DNA of 64,000 bases from Ricinus communis. Taxonomy: Eukaryota; Streptophyta; Magnoliopsida; Malpighiales; Euphorbiaceae. The stretch is from positions 5,253,283 through 5,317,282 of the forward strand of contig NC_063258.1 in the NCBI RefSeq assembly GCF_019578655.1, in the 5' to 3' direction. Below the pieces are notes generated by a model, which had not been told where the DNA came from, did not search any database, and worked only from the letters and a program-made list of their open reading frames with translations. A program made the translations under genes and the position numbers. Below, piece by piece: positions 1-10,700 of the stretch (position 1 is its first letter; every line of letters begins with the position of its first letter).

Positions 1-804
1 GAATTCACCATTTTTATTTCAATTAGCTATCTTTATTATGGAGCCCATATTTGAAATATGAATTTAGAGTTTAACAATTTCTAACTTTGTTATTTAACTG
101 TGAAATTGCAGTTTAATAAGTCACTAATATGATAATATTAATTTTACAATCAAATAATAACGTTATAAGTCGTTAAGTCTAAACTCAAATTATCATATAT
201 AAATAATATAATAATAATAGTTAATCACTATAAAAATTATTGAATCTTTACGTGTCAATTCTTTTAACAATAGCAATTCTTTACATATCCATGATAATTA
301 AGAAATATTTAGATGAAGTTGAAAGATGTCATATGTGTAAATAGATAATTAAGAAATATTAATACATTACTCCCCATAAATTTAGTGCGCCTAGCTACCG
401 CAGGAAATGAGAGAGGAAGGTCATGTATACATAGTTATAGTTCTTGAATTAACGATGGAGAAGTAGGTGCCCATATTAAAATGTCGGTCTTGAATTTTTA
501 TGATCTCTGTCCCTGTGTTTGTAATTTATTGCAATTCAGTCGCCTGCATTGATTGCATAAACTTATTAAATTTTATATATAAAAGTAGATGTATATTAGG
601 AGATAATCTAGTGGCATGACCACTTTATATAAAAGAATAAAATATAAAAATAATTAATTATTATATAAATAATGTTTGAAATAATTAATTAAATATTTAT
701 AAAATAGAAGTGAAAGTGACTAAAATAATACTGTAATTTACTAAATTAATTATTATATAACTATTTATACAACGAATAATTATATTTTAAAAAATAAATA
801 TGTG
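1..804. other. AT-rich intergenic DNA
   Basis: No coding frame, RNA gene or clear repeat is visible. The sequence is dominated by short A/T runs. It opens with an EcoRI site, which may only reflect how the window was cut. Confidence 0.6.
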
Positions 805-813
805 TATTTATTA

Positions 814-1235
814 GGATAAAGTTTAAAAAATTACTCTGTTGTTCGACGCTTTTTTATTTGAGGGACGGATAAATTTTCTATATCAAAGGAGTATCACGTG
901 TTTTATTTTTTTACCATTTTTTAGATACATATTTATATTTTTATTATATTTTTACATAGTTTTGAATATATTTGATATAAACCATTACTAAATTATTATT
1001 TTATAAGCAATGTAGCATCTGACAATGAATCATAGAATCATACATATATTAAAATTTTATTTTTAAAAAATAATTCCTTAAGTTTGATTAAAATAACAAA
1101 GTATATGTTTTAATAAATGTACCTAAAAAATACTAAAATATTAAACTACATGTTACTTATTTAATATAAAAAATACCTATATCCTTCAAGTATAAAAGAG
1201 CTAAACCATATATGGTAGTTTTTTGAACTTTACTC
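814..1235. mobile_element. MITE, 9-bp TSD family, copy 1
   Basis: A 422-bp non-coding element. The left end GGATAAAGTTTAAAAAA and the reverse complement of the right end (GAGTAAAGTTCAAAAAA) form terminal inverted repeats that stay recognisable for about 90 bp. It is flanked by a perfect 9-bp direct repeat TATTTATTA at 805-813 and 1236-1244. Long TIRs with a 9-bp target duplication are the signature of Mutator-like elements, so a non-autonomous MULE/MITE is the likeliest class. A second family member is at 31544-32062 with the same end sequences. There is no transposase. Confidence 0.82.
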
Positions 1236-1244
1236 TATTTATTA

Positions 1245-2341
1245 TATACCATGGTTTTTTCTTAAAAATAAAATTTAAAGAAAAGGCCCTAAATTTTGTT
1301 AACTTGGTCTATCAAAACCCTTAACAACCAAGAAAAATAAATATTAGCAACAATATATATCGCAACCATTAGTCTAAAAAATAGGTAGTAATTTGCTTGT
1401 CAAGAAAGAGGATAAAACACAATTCAATATGTTTTGAGAAGAAATTAAAAATCAAATAAATAATATGTACAGTAAACCTCAAAATTTTTACAAGCATTTA
1501 CACTGTCTATTTCAAATTTTACAACTCAAACTGCCTATAACATAATCATCAAGAATCAATAGGATTATAAAAACAACCTAAAACATATATCCACAAAGGC
1601 TTTGTTCCACTTCAGATAGTCTTATTTTCTTTCTCAATTTTCAAAATATAAAAGACAATTTTCTATAGGTAAAAATAAGTATTGATAACTTGGTCAAAGA
1701 TGTGAGCTATCAACACAGTCTTATGGGCTAACTTGATCTCTAGAGTACCTACAATAATGGTTAGAAAGTGTCAGATGAGGTTGTTCGACCACTCACTTTG
1801 ATGATAAAGTTACTAATTTGTATAAGGGTAGCTTAAAGTATATTGAGTCTGGTATATTATATCGTGGTTCCTTATATAGAGATGAAGATCTCCCTGTCCT
1901 ATAAGGAGTAGGACTTGTGGATGTAGGACATCCTAATTATACTAGAACTAGTCTTCTTATTTGTATAACAAAGTCCTAGGTCGGGTCAGACTCTTCAAGT
2001 AGAGTCCAAACATGACATTGTCTCTAAGACTCCTAGTTATAGTTGGATGTGAACTCAGTCAATCTCATGCTTTATTTGATTGTCATTCTATCCCTAGTCT
2101 CTAAAATGTTCCTTCTCTAATCTTGGAAGACATTTTTGGTATCTGTAATTTCCTATAAATTTTGTCTTTTCCTCTATCAAACACTTTTTGCCATTTCTGT
2201 CATTATGTTCTTGTTTTTTCTTCTCCTATTGTTTCTCTCTCCATCTGAGTATCATCAAGTTTTTCTCCTTTTTTTTTTTCTTGTAAAATTCAATAGTAAG
2301 TATCCCTTACTTTTATTCTTCTAATTTTTCTTTATTTTACC
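1245..2341 (+). other. Non-coding leader/LTR-like region left of a Tat-type fossil
   Basis: No real coding frame. A TATA-like stretch (TTATATAGAG) lies near 1872-1882 and moderately GC-richer DNA follows up to the start of the + strand ORF at 2342. By position this could be the promoter and leader of that ORF and, at the same time, part of the 3' LTR of the minus-strand element whose integrase is at 5155-6135. LTR ends were not found, so this is inference from position. Confidence 0.3.
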
Positions 2342-4531
2342 ATGTATTCATCCATGTCTTTTTCTCAAAGCCCCCCAGTTGAGCTTGTAAATGAGGAGGA
2401 ACTTGCTTCTCATCCTGAAGCAGTAGATAATGAGGCTGATAACCAAAATGACCATTACCTCTATCCATAAAAAATGAACCAGAGTCACCTTTCCCTTGTT
2501 CAAACTAGGTACAAAAGCCCTACGATTTATACCTTGAAAGAATGCCTAAAAGACTTCCTAGGTGTACCCTTGATGCTAGACATATTGTCCTTTTTAAAGA
2601 TCATCTTAAAGCGGGTTTTTGGCTCTCCTTAGATCCATTAATAAAATTGGTCAGCTTCATTCCAATTCTATACATATATTAGTGGCATTTAGACAACAGT
2701 GTAAGAACTTTAAGGTCGTACTTTCTCTTTATTTCTTTTCTCATTTTTACCTTATTGCTCGGACCTTCGAGTATTCTTTTATTTACCTTAGAGCTCAGTT
2801 TAGATGTAAGATCTTTGATTGATTCATTTTCTCCGTTCATAACTAGCGCAAATAGTTTTTTCTTGTCACCCAGTCTTTTGAATTCTCTAACCTCCTGAGG
2901 AGATGGCATGTCCCCCCTATTAAAAAATAGACCAAACTCACCTCAAAAGAGGATAATTTGAATAGGCGAACTCTAATGAGTGTGATGAAAAAATGGTTTC
3001 CTCTTCCTATATCTCCTTTAATTTTTCAATTTTTGGATGAGTTGCAAACTCCCAAACAAGGAGCTGCGCTTAGTGCTAGCTCGTCAGTATACCTACTCAG
3101 GTTTCCTCGTCTGGTAGCCCAATCATTCATTTGAATGTTTTTAATATGTATATGTTTTTTTGCAGTTATTGACTTGATGTTGAAGAGAGCGAAACTCATC
3201 GAAAGCAATAAGGTAGCTGCCTCATCCTCTGCTCCTCTAAAGTCCGCTGCCGAGGATGGCACTTCAAACGATAATCCTAGTTAACTGATAATCACGTCAT
3301 CACATGCTGATCAAGAGGTCAGTACGCCCACTTCGCCTCCATTTTCATCTATAGGGAAACATCCTTATCTTATTGACAAGGATGATTTTATCGATGTTAA
3401 GTTCGCTTGTCCTTTCACTAAGTGCCCCGATCCTTGGCCATACCTTGAAAAGAAGTATAAGATGGCAGATATCGTACAAACACCTCCTTTAGCTAAGGAA
3501 CTTGTCGGTCTGATCAACTTCCCAATCGACATAAGAGAGCTAGAGAATATTCACCCAGGCGACCTTCATGCACAATAGATGTCCCTTATTCTTCAAGTAT
3601 ACGGAAACGTCTTATCTTATTGATGAGGATGATTGTATCGAGGTTAAGTTCGCTCATTCTTCCACCAAGTGCCCCGATCCTTGGCTATACCTTAAAAAGA
3701 AGTATAGGATGGCAGATACCGTACAAACACCTCCTTTAGCTAAGGAGCTTATCGATCTGATCAACTTACCAGTCGACATAAGAGAGCTAGAGAACATTCA
3801 CCCAGGCGACCTTCATGCACAACAGATGTCCTTCATCCTTTAGGTATATTAATCTTCTACCTTTTCTTCTTTTTTCATTATCATTATCATTTTTTTTCAT
3901 TGATCGCTTCTTTTTTTGGTAGGCTGTAACTCTATGCAATGCCCACAAAAATTATAAAAGGAGGCTAAGTGAGCAAACTTTGCATGATCGAACGCATGCT
4001 GAAACTGCTGAGTTTGTGCTCTAGAAGCAAGTTGAAGACTTCTTTGCCAAATAGAAAAAACTAGAGGGCAATCTTTAGGCAGCTCAACTTCAGGCCCAGA
4101 ATGTAGCTACCTAGCTCAACCAAGCCTTATCAAAGAAGAGGACATCTGACTAGAGAGTTGTTGATTTAGAGCTAGAGTATGCTTCTTTCTCCTCGAAGCT
4201 TGCTGATAAGTCCTCTACTATCAAGACCGTGGAGGCCGAGAAAGAAGGTTTTTATTTTGAGCTATCTTTTCTTCTTAATAGTTATAAGGAGGCGATGAAG
4301 GACTCTGTTAAGAATAAGTTTTCTGACGTTAATATGAGCTTTCTTGAAGAGTTGGATATCGAGAAGATTAACAATAAAGCTCAGAAGAAAGCTGCTCAAT
4401 AGGCTAAGGGTGGGGAGCAAGCGGCGGTGGTCGGTGATGAGGTTGCTAATATAAGTCCTTCTTCAAGAGATGATCTAAATATATAGAATGACCTCATTGA
4501 AGCTCAAGACATAGTTAACAATGAGTCTTGA
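2342..4531 (+). pseudogene. Decayed spliced ORF, gypsy-type transposon (PF04195-like) protein, antisense to a Tat-type pol
   Basis: The frame opens at 2342 (MYSSMSFSQSPPVEL). After frame breaks, 2650-2820 carries a segment resembling the plant 'putative gypsy type transposon' domain (pattern of NSIHILVAFRQQC, then hydrophobic FFSHFYLIARTF). Two introns are likely: one with acceptor at 3165 (TTTTTTTGCAG) and one at 3844-3922 (GTATAT...GGTAG). From 3923 a frame of about 200 codons runs to TGA at 4529-4531, lysine/glutamate-rich and probably coiled coil, interrupted only by TAG codons at 4022, 4052, 4076, 4112, 4151, 4400 and 4484. Two more in-frame TAGs are at 3576 and 3841. The exon before the last intron is tandemly duplicated. 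It converges on the integrase fossil at 5155-6135, as antisense extra ORFs of Tat elements do. Function is unknown and it is not expressible as it stands. Family assignment is by motif memory and moderate. Confidence 0.6.
3353..3845 (+). repeat. Exon-sized tandem duplication, period ~248 bp
   Basis: Two head-to-tail copies (about 3353-3600 and 3601-3845) encode nearly the same peptide, including KCPDPW, MAD.VQTPPLAKEL and DIRELENIHPGDLHAQ. The second copy is open for 91 codons. The first carries TAG at 3576-3578 where the second has CAG at 3823-3825. The spacing of matching landmarks is 247-248 bp, so at least one 1-bp indel separates the copies. Confidence 0.85.
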
Positions 4532-4714
4532 GCTTAAAATTTATAAATCTTCTTTCATATGATCTGATCTTCCTTGTCTAATTTTCTGTTTTAGTTATTT
4601 GTTCAAGTATTGAAGCTCGTACGCTCCTTACCATCTTTTATATAACATTTTGCTAAGTATAATTACTCGGTAAAACTTAAAGTATACCTTTCTTTTCATT
4701 CAATTGTAGTAACT

Positions 4715-5055
4715 CGGTAAGCTGATAAAACTGGGCTTGGTGTGCATAAATTATTATTTTTAAGATTATGCATTGACAGTGTGCTAAGTGCTCTTAGATG
4801 AGCTCTGTGTGCCTATATCGATGTCTTTAAGACAATGCACTGATAAAGTGCTAAGTGCTCTAAGATGTACTCGGTGCGCTTAGATTGGCGTCTTTAATTC
4901 AATGCATTAATAGTGTGCTAAGTGCTCTATGATGAGCTCGGTGCACCTAGGTTGACGTCTTTAAGATAATTCACTAACAATGTGCTAAATGCTTTAAGAT
5001 GAGCTCACTGCCCCTACATTTGCATCTTTAAGATAATGCATTGATAATAATGTGA
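4715..5055. repeat. 67-bp minisatellite, about 4-5 units
   Basis: The motif GTGCTAAGTGCTCT recurs at 4781, 4848, 4915 and, diverged, 4982, i.e. an exact 67-bp period. Each unit also carries GATGAGCTCGGTG-like and TCTTTAAGATAATGCA-like segments. It lies between the + strand ORF ending at 4531 and the - strand integrase ending at 5155. That is the 3' untranslated part of the inferred Tat element, a place where Tat/Ogre elements commonly hold tandem repeats. Confidence 0.88.
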
Positions 5056-5154
5056 TCTATAGAAGATACCTTATTAACGAAAAAGTAAACAATGAAATAA
5101 GAAAGTAAAAAATTTACACTTTAATATGCCTCTGACTAGGTATTTCTCGGGTGT

Positions 5155-6135
5155 CTATTGATAGTACTTCTTTAAGTACTTGGATATTTCATGACCAAGG
5201 AAGCTCTCTGCCTGCCATGTCGGCTATTCTATATGCAACTCCTTTTGAGTACTTTGACGACCTTGTAACGGCCTTTTCAATTAGGCTGTAGCTTACCAAC
5301 ACTAGCTCCTCCTTTGCAAATGTTAGCTTTTCTCATTACTAGTTTGCCTTTTAAGAATGACCTAGGTCAAACTTTCTGAATATAGTACTTGGGCATTTTT
5401 TATTTTTAAACTTCATTCCTTATATTGGCTTCTGCTCTTGACTCTTCAAGCAAATCTAGAAATAATCTCATGTAATCATCATTTTTCTTTTCATGGCATT
5501 CCCATTTCAACTGGTTTTATTACTTTTATGCTATAAGCCAACTTAAAAGGTATCTCACTAGTTTCTATCCTTGGTATTGTTTTGTATTGACCAAAAAATA
5601 CTATGAAGCTCATCAACCTATCTGTCTTTTCTTTATCTAGCCTCCTTTTCAGCTTTTAAAGAATTGTTCGGTTTGTGACCTCTGTTAGTCCATTGGACTG
5701 AGGATGAACTACAAAGGTAAACCTAAGGTTGATTTTCATATAAGTACAAAACCCTTTAAACTCTTTGTTATCAAATTGCTTTATATTATTAGTCACAACA
5801 GTATGAGGAATGTCGTATCTATACATGATTTCTCTCTAGAAAAAGTTAGTTGTTCTCTTTTCTATAATTTTCTATAATGGTCGCTACAGCTTCTGCCTCA
5901 ACCAATTTTATGAAGTAGTTAATGGCTACAAGTAGGAGCTTCAGATCTGCTGCAGGCGAGAAATGCCAGAGGATGTCCATGCTCCTATCTACAAAAAGCC
6001 ATAGACTAATGATTGGACACTACAGTGCATCAAGTTGATATTCTGATGCTCTTGACATTTTATGAAAGTCTGTATGAGCTTATTTGCATTCTTATATATG
6101 GCCGGCCAAAAGTATCCTTGGAGGATGGCTTCTCT
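5155..6135 (-). pseudogene. Ty3/gypsy (Tat-like) integrase fossil
   Basis: On the minus strand the order is: remnant zinc-binding domain (YFWPAIYKNANKLI...CQEHQNI); catalytic core start (MDILWHF then LLVAINYFIKLVEAEAV); a second core segment in which the usual D-N-G is read as TNNIKQFDN, so the second catalytic Asp is lost; HPQSNG with the downstream E; and a C-terminal domain (YRIADMAGREL) ending in LKKYYQ. There is no chromodomain. Ending at this position without a chromodomain fits the Tat/Ogre/Retand side of Ty3/gypsy. Frameshifts and stops run throughout. The upstream pol (protease, RT, RNase H) is missing; the fossil abuts Athila-like gag DNA beyond about 6150. Confidence 0.8.
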
Positions 6136-6179
6136 TGTGATGGTGCTAGTAGCACGTGAGGATTCATTGTTGGTGTTGG

Positions 6180-7640
6180 GTTTCTCTCGCTTTTCTTAAG
6201 TGCAACTTTCTATTTCTACATTTAGTATTGGTTGTCGATTTTCAACCATCACTTGATTGTCATCTTTCTTAAGTGGCAAATGATCACCTATTCCAGCATC
6301 AATCATTGTCCCATTCATCAAAATAACCACCTTTCATTGCTCTATTGAATTAACCTCCGCATTACTTGGAAAAGCTCCGGGTTGTCTAACACCTATCATG
6401 CTTGCCAATGTCCTACTTTCATCTCTAGATGCTTAATGAAGTTTGTTATTTATCAAATTGAGTTCTGGTTTCCATCATGACATCTTGAGTGGTCTTAGCA
6501 AGATTAGCAACTATGTCTTTTAAAGATTGCTAATTCTCTTTAGGTCTTTGTTAAGGTACAAAGCCTTATTGTCTATCTCAAAAGCCTAGTGAAAAAGTTG
6601 GCTTTGCATTGTTACTTTGATCATTCCAAGAAAAATTTGGGTGGTCTTTCCATGCCAGATTGTAAATGTTAGAGTATAGGTTACATTGTGAATTGATTGG
6701 CCTTTGAAAGTTGTCCATATACTTTACTTGCTCTTGAATTGTAGCTCATCCTAATTGACACTTTATATAGGAATAACTTCCTTCATAAAGTTCACTACTT
6801 ACAACTTTGGTAGAAGCAATATAACTTTCATCTTATCCGTCCTTTTCGTCAATGTATCAAGTTTAGTATTCAACATATCAATCTCATTTATATCATGAAC
6901 CCTACAACCTTTCTTCATTTTTCTCTCTCATTGTTTTGTTGATGGTTATTAGATGCCATCATCTCAATCAATTGTAAGGCATCATTAATGGTCTTGGTTA
7001 GCAAATCACCTCTTGCAACTACATCTAATGTAATCCTTACTATTTGTAATACTCCATTGTAAAAAGTTCGGACCAACATCCAATCAATAAAACCACGATG
7101 AGGACACCTTTGCAGCTTCTTGAGCCTTTCCCAAGCTTCATAAAATGATTCATCATCTTTTTGGTAAAAGCTATCAGTTTAGTGTCTAATCTTTATTGTT
7201 TTACCAGGAGGAAAATATCTTATATGGAAAGCTTGAGATAACTCATCCTATATGGTGAATGTATTAGTAACACTAAATGTTAATCAAGACTTATCAATGC
7301 TTGTGAGAGTGAAAGGGAATACTCTAACTCTTATGGTATCATTTCTTGCGCCACTGATTTTTATAATCTTATACTTTTCTAAGAAATATTGATGTGTATG
7401 ATTGGATCTTCAACAAGTCTCCTATCAAATTGCTTTTGTTGAAGTATTTGAATTATTGTCGGTTTGATCTCAAAGTTGTTTTTATTTATGAGAGGACGTA
7501 TAATATTACCTTAGAGCCAAATGTATAGGTGGGTTGGCTTGCTATCCTTGAATTTGCAAAATTTCTAAGGGATCATAATTGGCATTATTCCCCATATTCT
7601 TTCCATTATTATCAGCCATCTTTCTTGCTCTTTTCTTATT
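6180..7640 (-). pseudogene. Athila-like Ty3/gypsy gag fossil
   Basis: Minus-strand frames contain an Athila-type capsid pattern: VRVFPFTLTSIDKS, DELSQAFHIRYFPPGK, SFYQKDDESFYEAWERL, RTFYNGVLQIVR and ALQLIEMMASNN. The C-terminal part shows VHDINEIDMLNTKLD and RQPGAFPSN with the downstream basic ILMNG segment. Several stops and frameshifts interrupt it. No matching protease or RT is seen. The junction with Tat-like integrase near 6150 means two unrelated fossils are fused or nested here. Confidence 0.78.
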
Positions 7641-8018
7641 TTCTTTACAGTCCTCTCAAGTTCAGGATCGAATTCCAATAATGATTTTGCTTTATCACTT
7701 TGAGTGCACTAGAAAAAAAGTACCTACACAAAGAAAATTAAAAATAATTCAATAAATAAAAGGACAGAATCAAGGAATATAAATTATAATTTTAATTGAT
7801 GAAAATACTAAGATAAAACCTTGGCAACGAGGCTAATAATTTATTATGATAAATCATGTGAGTGTACAATCATCATAGAAGCAATATATGGATAAGTTCT
7901 TATCGTCCCATTAGGATCTGTTGTACTTAATACAAAAGTTTATTATAGCTTTATACTAATTAAATTAAAATAATTAAAATGAGTTTAAAGATAATTTAAA
8001 AATAAAAGCTAAATAATT
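7641..8018. other. AT-rich intergenic DNA
   Basis: No gene or repeat identified. It probably holds the untranslated leader of the Athila-like fossil on the minus strand, but no primer-binding site was recognised. Confidence 0.4.
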
Positions 8019-9080
8019 GTATTAGCCCCAAGAAGCTAGTGATCTAGATTTTGATGATAACAAAACCATATATATATATTTACATTTTTATACTGCATAT
8101 AGATATTTGATAGTGCATATTAATCAAATCAAATCATTGGCAGAATAGAAGAGCTCCATCAGACATATATCATAGCTAAGGAGAAACAATGATACACTAA
8201 AGAACAACAAGTAATCTCCATTTAGGAATATACATGTTTTAGATATCTTGTTAAATGGATCATATAGCTTTTTTAAGGACATAAGTAGTTTTGCACATCA
8301 TAAAATTCCAAACCTATCTTTGATTTCTATCATGGAAAGATGAACTTTGATTTTCTCAAAATAAGTTAGAAAGCTAAATAATTTATTTCTTTGATAATAC
8401 ATTTCTGAGAAATCTGTTTTGGATCAGATATCCATTTGATATCGTAAAGGTACCCATCTATCATCTAGTCTGACACATTATCTTTCACACACTCTCATTA
8501 ATCTCACATGTATCTGAATGGCTAGTTTAGATTGGATGAAGTAAAAGCAATCTTAAACTATCAACTTTAATTGTTAACCACAGTTATACTTTTTTAGATA
8601 GCTTTCTACTGATGGCAGACAAAAAGGTACAAAATTTGTCAAATGTCTAAATCAACATATGTAAAAGATTTTAAAGCAAAATCTAAAAAGCTCTCCATAT
8701 GCACATATTTAAACTCTTTAAATATTATCACTAATAGCTGGTTTCTTTTGTTTCTCTATAAATAAGAGTTTCACCTACCAAATCAATAAGGTAGAATAAC
8801 ACTTCTTTCTTATAAATTCTCAAGACTCGAAAAAGCTTCATCATTCATTATCTTTATCTTCTCTTAAGTGTTTTGCATTTATAATCTTCCAAAATCAATT
8901 TTTCTTGCATTAAAATTGCATTTGATACATATTAAAATTTTGTGTAATCTCTTTTATTCACTTTCAAAAGAGAAATTCTCTTGTTAAGATTCTCAAGCAC
9001 CGTGTATTAGCTTTTTATTTGGAGTGACACAATCTCCCTTCTTAAAGTAAGTGAGAGGTTGCAAATATTAGATCCTGACA
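8019..9080 (+). repeat. LTR-like dispersed repeat, copy 1
   Basis: Begins TGTATTAGCCCCAAGAAGCTA, followed by a GATGATAACAAAA motif of the type seen at the start of several plant LTRs. It shares this start and later blocks with 10003-10700. A TATA-like CTATAAATAAGAG at about 8755-8768 and an AATCTCCCTTCTTAAAG block near 9031 fit a U3-R-U5 layout. No target duplication or internal coding region was found, so solo LTR is a guess. Confidence 0.45.
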
Positions 9081-10002
9081 TTCACCAATAATATGAAGCA
9101 TAAAAATATTAAATCAAGATAATACAACTAAAGATCAAAGAAATATTATTAAATTAAATCATCAACAAGGTTATGGGTTTCCACATAATCTTAGGAAATA
9201 AATTTAGCTACTCATAGTGTATCAGTACTCTAGAATCTTGATCTTGGATGCTCTTCCAAATCTTGCTTTTAGTCTCTTTCTAACCTGAAAAACTTCTTTT
9301 TCTTAATCAAACTTATATCTTTTATATCCTTCTAAACCCTAAACCTCATAGGTGGACGTGGCAAATAAATGAGCATAGGTGGGTGTGGGTTAAATATAAA
9401 GAGGGTGGTTTTTAAATAACTCATTTATTCATTAGAATAATTACAAATTTAATGTCTTAACTTTTAATATTTTTTCAATGTTTAAATCATTTTCTGTTGA
9501 ATTAAGTGTCTAAATCTGCTAATTTATGTCATATGTTAGTGTCTTTTTGCAGGTTTTACAAGTAGTTTAACTTATTTTATACATAAAATCACATAAATAT
9601 CCTTACTTTTACTCGCAAGTTTTTTTTCTATTTCTTCTTTCTTCTTTTTCTTATTTTTTTTTAAACTTCTTTCTATATCTATTAGATTTTTTTTAGCACT
9701 AAAAAAGAAGATACATTGGATTATTTTTTATTTTTCATTTTTATTTGTTTTTAAAGGATAGAATATTTTTATATTTACTATTTTAGATGAATGTAAGAAA
9801 ATAAAAGAATAAGAAATACAGTTTAATTTTTTTAAAATTCTTTATTTCAATAAAAAAAAATTATATCATATTCATTTTTTAAAAATTTCTTGAGAAATAA
9901 ATGAAAACTTTTGAAATAATACTCCTGAAAATGGATAGAAAAAACCAAAGAAAAGAATAAAAGAAAGAAAGAGAATATAAGATTATACTAAAGGAGGATA
10001 TT
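9081..10002. other. AT-rich DNA between two LTR-like repeats
   Basis: No coding potential. If the flanking repeats are LTRs of one element, this ~0.9 kb would be a remnant interior, but no PBS, PPT or pol motif is visible. Confidence 0.35.
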
Positions 10003-10700
10003 TGTTAGCCTCAAGAAGCTAATAATCTAAGTTTGGATGATAACAAAATATTATGTGTTTTAACACTGTCTTTACAGACATCTAATAGTGCAGGTACAAA
10101 AAAGATATGACCAAATGACTAGCAGAGTATAATGATAAAGTAGACATCTACCTTGTGCAAAGAAACACACACAAACATCAAGAATAAAATTCTATGAGTC
10201 CATCCAGAGAATACATGTCTCTTAGAAATCTTGTTAAATGGATCAATTGATTTGCTTAAATTATTTTTCTTGCACACTGTAAGATCTCAAGCCTTCTTAT
10301 GATTTCAAATCATATAAAAACATACTTTAATTTTTTGAAAATGATTTAAAACGCATAAAATTATATTCCTTAAAAATCATTCGAAAAATCTGTTTCTAAT
10401 CATACATCTGCTCGACACTTTAAGATATCTAGTTATTTTCTAGTTTAACATATCATTTTTTTCACACACTCACACATTTTACACATATGTCCACCTGACT
10501 AGTTTCTATTGAATGAGGAAAAAGCAATATGCAAACTCTCACGCTTAACTGTTTAACACTTTGACAGCTTTTTTTAGTGACAACTTTCTATAGTTCGCTT
10601 TCTATAGACTGTCATGACAGAAAGCTAAAAAAATATCAAGCATCTAAATCAGCAGTTGTAAAATTTTTTCATTCTCCTGACTTTAATTCTAATCAGTGAG
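10003..10700 (+). repeat. LTR-like dispersed repeat, copy 2
   Basis: Begins TGTTAGCCTCAAGAAGCTAA and then GATGATAACAAAAT, matching the start of 8019-9080. Shared later blocks include the 'aatacatgt...tcttgttaaatggatca' segment and 'acacactc...cacat'. Copies are diverged and in the same orientation about 2 kb apart. Confidence 0.45.

Noticed and set aside
2136..2324. Hydrophobic 62-codon frame upstream of the antisense ORF
   Set aside because: T-rich leader sequence; Phe/Leu run with no membrane-protein neighbours or second copy.
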